Below, one piece after another: positions 8,574-14,745 of a DNA stretch of 44,134 nt. The notes under the pieces were generated by a model. That model searched no databases. It was not told where the DNA came from and was given only the letters and a program-made list of their open reading frames with translations. The stretch comes from Halomonas sp. (GTDB lineage: Bacteria; Pseudomonadota; Gammaproteobacteria; Pseudomonadales; Halomonadaceae), in assembly GCF_020832045.1 (NCBI RefSeq), contig NZ_JAFIFK010000046.1:1-44134 (forward strand), in the 5' to 3' direction. The first letter of the stretch is position 1; every line of letters begins with the position of its first letter. Made by a program: the position numbers and the translations under genes.

Positions 8574-9752
8574 ATGGAGTTCGATTTTGCCACGCCCATC
8601 GAGCGGCGCCACCCCGAACGGGGCGAATGGCCGTCGCAGAAGTGGCATCGCTATGATGCCAGTATCCTGCCGCTGTGGGTGGCGGATATGGATTTCCGCT
8701 CTCCTGAGGCGGTGATCGAGGCGCTCCAGGCACGCGTCGAGCACGGTGTATATGGTTATGGCGTGGTTCCCGAGAGCCTCAAGCGCACCCTCTGCGAATG
8801 GAGCGCCCGGGAATACGGCTGGGCGATCGAGCCGGAGTGGCAGCTGTGGATCCCCGGGGTGGTGCCAGCGCTGCACGTGGCCAGTCTGGCGCTGACCGAG
8901 CGGGGTGATGGCGTGCTGACGGTCACGCCGATCTACCCACCGTTCCTCAAGGTGGCCGAGCGTACCGGGCGCCTGGCCCAGCAGGCGTCACTTGCCGAAC
9001 CATCCGGTCCCGGCGAACCCTGGCGACTCGACCTGGCGGCGCTGGAGGCGGCAATCACGCCCGAGACGCGGCTTCTGCTCTGGTGCCAACCGCACAATCC
9101 CACCGGGCGCGTGTGGCGCCACGAGGAGCTTGCAGGCCTGGCGGCGCTGGTCGAACGTCACGACCTATTGGTGGTCTCAGACGAGCTGCACTGCGACCTG
9201 CTGCTGGAGGAAGGTGCCGAACATCGACCGCTGGCCGCGGCTTTCCCCGAGCTTGCAGCACGCACCATCACGCTGTGGGCACCCTCCAAGACCTTCAATC
9301 TTGCCGGCCTTACCGCTGCCTGCGCCATCATTTCGGATGCTTCGATGCGGCAGCGCTTCGCGGCGGCTTCCCGCGGCCTGCTGCCGGATGTCAACGTGCT
9401 GGGCCTGGTCGCTGCCGAGGTTGCTTACGCTCAGTGCAACGCCTGGCGCCAGGCGTTGCTGACGACCTTGAGAGGTCACCGCCAGACGCTGATCGAACGG
9501 GTGGAACAGTGGCCGGGGGTAAGCATGAGTGCGCCGGAGGCGACCTACCTGGCCTGGCTGGACATGCGCAATGCCCAAGGCCTCGCCGCCTACCAAGGGG
9601 CGCCTCAGGAGATCGTGATGGATAAAGCCGGGGTGGCACTCTCGGACGGCAACGATTTCGGCTGGCCGGGTTTCGTTCGGCTCAACTTCGGCACCACAGC
9701 GTCACAGTTGGAAGAGGCCCTGGGCCGACTCGATGGCGTGCTGAAGCGCTGA
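8574..9752 (+). CDS. patB: MalY/PatB-family cystathionine beta-lyase (C-S lyase)
   Basis: A 392-residue fold-type I PLP enzyme of the MalY/PatB group. The N-terminus has the group-specific WHRYDASILPLWVADMDF. Asn175 (HNPTGR) and Asp203 (VSDELHCDL) contact PLP, and Lys239 in APSKTFNLAGL forms the Schiff base. It should cleave cystathionine or related cysteine conjugates to a thiol, pyruvate and ammonia in the cytosol. The ATG at 8574 follows GAGGAGAG. The open frame extends well upstream but without family similarity. No separate regulator is next to it. Confidence 0.9.
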   Translation: MEFDFATPIERRHPERGEWPSQKWHRYDASILPLWVADMDFRSPEAVIEALQARVEHGVYGYGVVPESLKRTLCEWSAREYGWAIEPEWQLWIPGVVPALHVASLALTERGDGVLTVTPIYPPFLKVAERTGRLAQQASLAEPSGPGEPWRLDLAALEAAITPETRLLLWCQPHNPTGRVWRHEELAGLAALVERHDLLVVSDELHCDLLLEEGAEHRPLAAAFPELAARTITLWAPSKTFNLAGLTAACAIISDASMRQRFAAASRGLLPDVNVLGLVAAEVAYAQCNAWRQALLTTLRGHRQTLIERVEQWPGVSMSAPEATYLAWLDMRNAQGLAAYQGAPQEIVMDKAGVALSDGNDFGWPGFVRLNFGTTASQLEEALGRLDGVLKR

Positions 9753-9766
9753 GCGAATGCGTGCGG

Positions 9767-9798
9767 GGCAGGGGTGGCCAGTCGTGGCCGCCCTTGCC
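9767..9798. terminator. Hairpin between convergent patB and cnoX
   Basis: A 14-bp stem with two G-U wobbles and a GTCG loop (arms 9767-9780 and 9785-9798) sits in the 76-bp gap between the two convergent genes. No T-run follows on either strand, so termination is inferred from position and stem strength only. Confidence 0.4.
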
Positions 9799-9828
9799 GA
9801 TCGTCTTCACCGAGTTTTACCCATTTCG

Positions 9829-10761
9829 TCAGTACAGCAGAGTGAAGAGTTTGCGACGATAAGTGACGGTAAGTGGGTGGTCGGCCCCCAGCGCGTCAAA
9901 CACGCGTAACAGGGTCTTGCGCGCCGCGTCGTCCTCGTAGCCGCGATCCTTCTGCATCACTGCCAGCAGCCCCTCGAGACCGGTTTCGTAGTCGCCATCG
10001 GCGACCTGGCGCAGCGCCCGCTTGTACTGCGCCTCACTGTCATCTCGCCCGGCCAGGCCTGCCAGCTCTTCATCGTCAGGCGCTTCCTCGCGAAACTCGA
10101 TACTGGCACGCACGCCACGGGCCGCCGCCGAGTCGCGCTCCTCGGGCGGCAGCGCGTCGAGCAGGGCGAGCGCTTCGTCGCTGCGACCTTCCGCCACCAG
10201 CGTTCGGGCCAGTTCCACTTGATAGGGGTAGTGTTCGGGGCTCTGCTGTACGAGCTGCTCATAGAGGGCGCGGGCGGTGGCGGTGTCGCCCTGGGCCAAG
10301 GCCTCGGCGGCCTGCTCTTCGGGGCTGGCAGGGGCATCTTCGGGGGCGGGGAAGTAGCGTGACAGCCATTCGCGAATCTCCTTTTCGGGCAGTGCGCCCT
10401 GGAAGTGATCCACGAGCCCGCCCTGGCTGATCAGCTTGACGTCCGGCACCGAGCACACGCCGAGCTGGGCGGCGATCTCCTGATTCTCCTCGATGTTGAG
10501 CTTGGCTAGAATGAAAGTACCGCGATACTCCCGTGTCAGCTTCTCCAGGATCGGCATCAGGACCTTGCACGGTTGGCACCAAGGGGCCCAGCAATCGAGA
10601 AGCACCGGCACCTGCATGGAGAATTCCAGCAGCTGTTGGATGTTGTTGCGGTCCACATCGATGATCAGCTGCTCATCACTGGGCGCTTCGTGCGGGGCAG
10701 AAGCGGTAGCATCTTGGGGTGCCGTCAGGGGAGCACCGCTGCGTGGGTCGACGATGGACAT
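9829..10761 (-). CDS. cnoX: Chaperedoxin CnoX (thioredoxin + TPR)
   Basis: A 310-residue protein. A thioredoxin domain (about 30-140) contains WAPWCQPCK, with Cys62 and Cys65 both present. A TPR-like C-terminal half follows (about 150-300: AQGDTATARALYEQLVQQSP, VADGDYETGLEGLLAVMQKD). CnoX/YbbN protects proteins from oxidative aggregation and hands them to GroEL or DnaK. E. coli CnoX lacks the first Cys of the CxxC pair, so this version may also be redox active. The cis-Pro loop reads SVPDVKL rather than the usual VPT. It is divergent from the vWA/kinase/PP2C unit, 195 bp apart. Confidence 0.92.
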   Translation of the reverse strand: MSIVDPRSGAPLTAPQDATASAPHEAPSDEQLIIDVDRNNIQQLLEFSMQVPVLLDCWAPWCQPCKVLMPILEKLTREYRGTFILAKLNIEENQEIAAQLGVCSVPDVKLISQGGLVDHFQGALPEKEIREWLSRYFPAPEDAPASPEEQAAEALAQGDTATARALYEQLVQQSPEHYPYQVELARTLVAEGRSDEALALLDALPPEERDSAAARGVRASIEFREEAPDDEELAGLAGRDDSEAQYKRALRQVADGDYETGLEGLLAVMQKDRGYEDDAARKTLLRVFDALGADHPLTVTYRRKLFTLLY

Positions 10762-10956
10762 GGCGTTGGCCTTGTGAAAGAGGTGAGTTTGTTCGAAAGA
10801 TGCGGGTTAAGGCGGCCGGATTCAAGTGGATGGAAGTTCGCTTGTGCCGCGTTGGCCAACAGATCGTGGTGGGCGCGGCATCCGGCCCGGGGCTGTGATA
10901 GTCTCATGTTCGTTCGGCCGTTACGGGGTCGGACGCCCAGACTCGAGGACCGTGGG

Positions 10957-11625
10957 ATGGCAACTTACCGACTGAATGGCGACAGCGACCTGATCGACAA
11001 CCCTTCACCTCGCTGCGCGTGCATGCTGGTGTTGGACACCTCTGCGTCGATGTTCGGTCCGCCGATTCGCGAACTGAATGCCGGGGTTCAGGCTTTCATC
11101 TCGGCCATTCAGGAAGACGACATGGCGGCCTGCTCGGTCGAACTCGGCGTCATCACCGCCGGCGGCAAGGTGACCGAGCAATTGCCCTTTACCACGGCGA
11201 TGAACATTTCCCAGTGTCGGCAGTTCACCGCCTCGGGCCTCACTCCGCTGGGCGGAGCCATGGAGCTCGCGCTGGACCGGCTCGAAGAGCGCACCGAGGC
11301 CTACCGCAAGGCCGGTGTGGCCTATTACCAGCCTTGGCTGGTGGTGATCAGCGACGGCGTGCCGACGGACCAATGGCAGGCCGTATCGGCGCGCGCACGA
11401 ACCCTTGCTCAGCAGCGTAAGCTGGTCGTAGTGCCGGTTGGCGTCGAAGAGGCCGATCTCGAAGCGCTCAGCGCCTTCTCCACGCGACCGGCCAAGCGTC
11501 TCGACGGATTGAAGTTTCGCGAATTCTTCCTCTGGCTTTCGGCCAGCATGAGTCGTGTGTCGGCCTCTTCGTCCACTACCGATCAGGTCAAACTGCCGCC
11601 CACCGACAGCTGGGACAGCATCTAG
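10957..11625 (+). CDS. yegL: vWA-domain protein, TerY/YegL-like
   Basis: A 222-residue single vWA domain. The MIDAS motif D27-T-S29-A-S31 is complete, with the downstream threonine in SGLTPLGGAM and the VISDGVPTD strand. TerY-type vWA proteins are grouped with a Ser/Thr kinase and a PP2C phosphatase as a phospho-signalling triad; E. coli yegL, yegI and yegK are such a set. GAGGA lies about 7 nt before the ATG. It is the first gene of a three-gene unit; the kinase starts 29 bp downstream. The Ser/Thr-rich tail (about 200-215) could itself be a phosphorylation target, which is inference. Confidence 0.88.
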   Translation: MATYRLNGDSDLIDNPSPRCACMLVLDTSASMFGPPIRELNAGVQAFISAIQEDDMAACSVELGVITAGGKVTEQLPFTTAMNISQCRQFTASGLTPLGGAMELALDRLEERTEAYRKAGVAYYQPWLVVISDGVPTDQWQAVSARARTLAQQRKLVVVPVGVEEADLEALSAFSTRPAKRLDGLKFREFFLWLSASMSRVSASSSTTDQVKLPPTDSWDSI

Positions 11626-11654
11626 GACGATCGCATGACGTCGAAGGAGGTCGA

Positions 11655-12638
11655 GTGCTAGCACGGTCGCAAGTGGTCACCGATTCTCAGGGCAAGCAGC
11701 GACGCCTAGGCAAGCGCCTCGAGCGCGGCGGCGAGGGCGAAATATTCGCCCTGCGCGACCGTCCTGACGTGATCGTCAAATGGTACTACTCCGAGGTGCT
11801 CGACAAGCGCGGCGAGGAGCTGCATCGCAAGGTCGAGGCCATGCGCAGCCTACGCGACGCGCACATGACCCGCGACGTTTGCTGGCCGCTGATCCGAGTC
11901 TTCGACGAGCAGCATCGCTGGATCGGCTTCGCCATGTATCGGGCGCGTGGTGTGAAAATGAGCTTCCTTGCCCACGCTCTGCTCTATCAGCGCTATTTTC
12001 CCGGACTCGACCGGCGCCGTCTCGTTGGCTACCTGATTCGCTTCGTCGAGATCGTGCAGCAGCTGCATGAGGCCGGGGTCTGTATCGGTGACTATAACCT
12101 CAACAATGTGTTCTGCGTGCCTTCGTCCGATCAGGTCACGCTGATCGACTGCGACAGCTTTCAACTGCGGGTGGAAGGCACCTTTTACCCCTGCCCCGTG
12201 GGCAGCCCCGACATGACACCCAGGGAGCACCAGGGCGTCTCCTTTCGTCATACCGTGCGCACGCCGCGCAGCGAAGCTTTCTCGCTGGCGATCGTGCTGT
12301 TCAAGTGTTTGATGCTGGGGCGCCACCCTTACGACATCGTGGGCGGTGACGACCCGGTGCGCAACCTGAGGCGAGGCAACTTCGCCTATGGGCGCGGTCA
12401 GCGCGAGGTGCCTCAAGGCGTGTGGTACGAACTCTGGCGCGAATTGCCCGATACCATCCGCGATATGTTCGTGACCACCTTCACGGTAGGAGCCGATGCG
12501 CCCATTCAGCGCGCCACGCTGGCACAGTGGCATGCAGCCCTGAGCGACTATCGCGACGCATTGGCAGCGGGCAAGCACGCCGTGCGCCTCACCACTCCTG
12601 GCAGACCGCAACGCACGCAGGTGCTGCATGCCCGCTGA
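11655..12638 (+). CDS. yegI: Atypical Ser/Thr protein kinase, YegI-like
   Basis: A 327-residue kinase-fold protein. The glycine loop is GGEGEIF (25-31) and Lys42 in VIVKWYY should bind ATP. The catalytic loop is IGDYNLNN (Asp146, Asn151), lacking the usual HRD. The metal motif is DCDSF (Asp165) in place of DFG. These variants match the TerY-triad kinase family. Unlike described relatives with a C-terminal helix-hairpin-helix domain, I see no such domain, and the protein ends soon after the kinase fold. The GTG start at 11655 has AAGGAGG 4 nt upstream. Its 3' end overlaps the phosphatase gene by 11 bp. Confidence 0.82.
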   Translation: MLARSQVVTDSQGKQRRLGKRLERGGEGEIFALRDRPDVIVKWYYSEVLDKRGEELHRKVEAMRSLRDAHMTRDVCWPLIRVFDEQHRWIGFAMYRARGVKMSFLAHALLYQRYFPGLDRRRLVGYLIRFVEIVQQLHEAGVCIGDYNLNNVFCVPSSDQVTLIDCDSFQLRVEGTFYPCPVGSPDMTPREHQGVSFRHTVRTPRSEAFSLAIVLFKCLMLGRHPYDIVGGDDPVRNLRRGNFAYGRGQREVPQGVWYELWRELPDTIRDMFVTTFTVGADAPIQRATLAQWHAALSDYRDALAAGKHAVRLTTPGRPQRTQVLHAR

Positions 12639-13521
12639 GTCTCCCGCTCTTTCCTGTGAGACGACATCGCGCTGGTCGGTTCTGGCTGTCGCCACCGTCG
12701 GCCTGGCTCACCTGGAGAAGATGCCGGCCATACCCTGCCAGGATGCGGCAGGCGGGTTATCGCAGCCGCGTCCCGTGCTGGTAGTGGCCGACGGTGCTGG
12801 CAGCTCGCCGGCGTCCGACCTGGGGGCACGTACGCTGGTTACCGGCATATTGCGTCTTGCCGATTCTCTCGAGGCACAGCTGGCCCGCTTGCTCGATGCG
12901 CAAGAAGCGCCTTCCCCGGTAGCTCTGGAGCAATTGGCTGAACTGCTGTTTCGCCACGCCAGGGGGACGTTGATGGACCGCGCTGCCGAGCAGGGGCGGC
13001 CGGCGCGCGACCTGCGTTGCACCCTGCTGCTGGCACTGATGGGCTGCGAGAGACTGCTATGGCTCAAGGTGGGCGATGGGGAGATCGTGGTGGAGCGAGC
13101 AGTACCCTTGGTGAAGGTGGAAGATGAAAAGACCGAAGAGGCGAACGAGGCCCAAGGGGGCGAGTCGTATGAGCTGATGCCGAAGCTCTCTACACTGGGG
13201 GAGCGGGGCAAAGGGGAGTTTGCCAATCAGACACGCTTCGTCGACGATCAATTGACCTTCGGGCAGGTGCAGTATGGCTGCGAGGCGATGGCAAGCCTGA
13301 CCGGCATCGCCCTGATGAGTGACGGCGCGGCGGAAAAATTGGTAGCGCATGATGGAGCGTCAGTGTCGGGACAGATCAGCCACTGGCTGGATGACCTGCG
13401 CCAGGGAACGCTGCGACAGCGCGATCTTGTGCGCCTTTTCTATAGCGAGAACTTCTGTCGCGGCACCAGCGGCGATGATCGCAGCATAGCGTTGGCAGCC
13501 CGTGAAATGAATTTCCTGTGA
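12628..13521 (+). CDS. pphC: PP2C-family protein phosphatase, YegK/PphC-like
   Basis: A 297-residue PP2C-type phosphatase. The metal-binding aspartates are present in PCQDAAGG (Asp39), VADGAGSS (Asp55), KVGDGEIVV (Asp150), LMSDGAAE (Asp232) and SGDDRSIAL (283-284), so the enzyme looks active. An acidic insert rich in Glu (about 163-180) separates the two halves. It should dephosphorylate substrates of the adjacent kinase with Mn or Mg. The ATG lies inside the kinase gene's end (11-bp overlap), so the two are translationally coupled. E. coli PphC (YegK) is the nearest characterised parallel. Confidence 0.85.
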   Translation: MPAESPALSCETTSRWSVLAVATVGLAHLEKMPAIPCQDAAGGLSQPRPVLVVADGAGSSPASDLGARTLVTGILRLADSLEAQLARLLDAQEAPSPVALEQLAELLFRHARGTLMDRAAEQGRPARDLRCTLLLALMGCERLLWLKVGDGEIVVERAVPLVKVEDEKTEEANEAQGGESYELMPKLSTLGERGKGEFANQTRFVDDQLTFGQVQYGCEAMASLTGIALMSDGAAEKLVAHDGASVSGQISHWLDDLRQGTLRQRDLVRLFYSENFCRGTSGDDRSIALAAREMNFL

Positions 13522-13524
13522 GGT

Positions 13525-13566
13525 GAGGCTTTTGGCCTCGGTTTTCGTAGTCGGTAGCGGGGGCCG
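13525..13566. repeat. Partial second copy of tRNA-fMet 3' end and terminator
   Basis: This 42-bp block matches 13635-13676 at 39 of 42 positions, offset by exactly 110 bp. It contains the terminator stem (gaggcttttggcctcggtt) and the last 14 bp of the tRNA acceptor side (ggtagcgggggccg). The rest of a tRNA is absent on its right, so it is a remnant, not a gene. Confidence 0.85.
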
Positions 13567-13586
13567 CTGACCTTGAAACGAAGAGC

Positions 13587-13606
13587 GAACCGACGGTCGT
13601 CGGTTC
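13587..13606. repeat. Perfect palindrome derived from the tRNA T-arm
   Basis: Twenty bases form two perfect 9-bp arms (GAACCGACG / CGTCGGTTC) around a GT centre. The right arm repeats the T-arm sequence of the neighbouring initiator tRNA gene. It lies between the broken and intact copies of the tRNA 3' end. Confidence 0.8.
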
Positions 13607-13625
13607 AATGCCCTATGCGGGCAAT

Positions 13626-13653
13626 AAAAAAACCGAGGCTTTTGGCCTCGGTT
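13626..13653 (-). terminator. Rho-independent terminator of tRNA-fMet
   Basis: On the minus strand a perfect 9-bp stem (AACCGAGGC / GCCTCGGTT) with a CAAAA loop is followed by a run of Ts. It begins 9 bp after the tRNA CCA end. Confidence 0.9.
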
Positions 13654-13661
13654 CTCGTATT

Positions 13662-13738
<77 letters not shown>

Positions 13739-13752
13739 TCAACGTGAGGCGT

Positions 13753-13780
13753 ATTCTACGTATTTTCTGCGCTGTGTCAA
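13753..13780 (-). promoter_or_regulatory. Sigma70 promoter of tRNA-fMet
   Basis: Reading leftward: TTGACA (13775-13780), a 16-bp spacer and TAGAAT (13753-13758). Transcription would begin near 13745, about 7 nt before the mature 5' end. The -35 is a perfect consensus and the -10 matches at five of six. Confidence 0.85.
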
Positions 13781-13936
13781 GGCATGCGACGTTGTTCGTG
13801 CAAGTGCGGTGCTAATGTCCATAATCATAAAGGGGAGCTTGAAGGCGATGCCTTCAGCCAGCATCCTGTTATCGTTGGCCTGCTGCGTTAGGTCAAGCAA
13901 TGCGACTACAAAGTGTCATGATCAGGGAGACGGAAT

Positions 13937-14683
13937 ATGACTCAATCAGCACCCGTAGCGTGGGTCACCGGCGGAACCGGGGGGATCGGTTCGGCGATCT
14001 GTCGCGCTCTGGCGGCAGCGGGCTACCACGTGGTGGCGGGTTACCACAACCCGGAAAAGGCCAAGACCTGGCTCGAAACCCAGAAAGCGGACGGGTACAA
14101 CAACATTTCCCTTTCGGGAATCGATCTGACGGACTATCAGGCATGTGAGGCCGGGGTCAAGGAGATCGAGGCAGCGCATGGGCCCGTCAGTGTTTTGGTC
14201 AACTGTGCCGGCATTACCCGCGACGGCACGATGAAGAAGATGTCGCCCGAACAGTGGCATGAGGTGATCGACACCAACCTCAACACCGTCTTCAATACCT
14301 GCCGCAGCGTTATCGAGAACATGCTCGAAAACAAGCATGGGCGCATCATCAACATCTCCTCGATCAACGGTCGCAAGGGCCAGTTCGGTCAAGTCAACTA
14401 CTCGGCGGCCAAGGCCGGTATGCATGGTCTGACCATGGCGCTGGCCCAAGAAACCGCAACCAAGGGCATCACCGTCAACACTGTGTCACCTGGCTACATC
14501 GCCACCGACATGATCATGAAGATTCCCGAGAATGTGCGAGAAGCCATCCGCGAGACCATTCCGGTCAAGCGCTATGGCACGCCAGAGGAGATTGCACGCC
14601 TGGTGGTCTTCCTGGCTGACAAGGAGTCCGGTTTCATCACCGGAGCCAATATCGATATCAACGGCGGCCAATTCATGGGGTGA
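13937..14683 (+). CDS. phbB: Acetoacetyl-CoA reductase (NADPH, PHB synthesis)
   Basis: A 248-residue short-chain dehydrogenase of the PhaB/PhbB type. The nucleotide-binding loop TGGTGGIGS (11-19), Asn114, Ser142, Tyr155 and Lys159 form the SDR active site. The tail GFITGANIDINGGQFMG is typical of PhaB. It reduces acetoacetyl-CoA to (R)-3-hydroxybutyryl-CoA, the monomer for polyhydroxybutyrate. FabG is the nearest alternative; the GYHNPEKA region and SPGYIATDM support PhaB. GGGAG sits about 8 nt before the ATG. No thiolase or PHB synthase is adjacent. Confidence 0.9.
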   Translation: MTQSAPVAWVTGGTGGIGSAICRALAAAGYHVVAGYHNPEKAKTWLETQKADGYNNISLSGIDLTDYQACEAGVKEIEAAHGPVSVLVNCAGITRDGTMKKMSPEQWHEVIDTNLNTVFNTCRSVIENMLENKHGRIINISSINGRKGQFGQVNYSAAKAGMHGLTMALAQETATKGITVNTVSPGYIATDMIMKIPENVREAIRETIPVKRYGTPEEIARLVVFLADKESGFITGANIDINGGQFMG

Positions 14684-14704
14684 AGGCTGTCGGAAGACGC
14701 TGGC

Positions 14705-14727
14705 GGGAGGCGAAGGCCTCCCTTTTT
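14705..14727 (+). terminator. Rho-independent terminator after phbB
   Basis: A perfect 7-bp stem (GGGAGGC / GCCTCCC) with a GAAG loop is followed by TTTTT, 22 bp after the phbB stop codon. Confidence 0.9.
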
Positions 14728-14745
14728 CATGTCTGTTGTCTTCGC

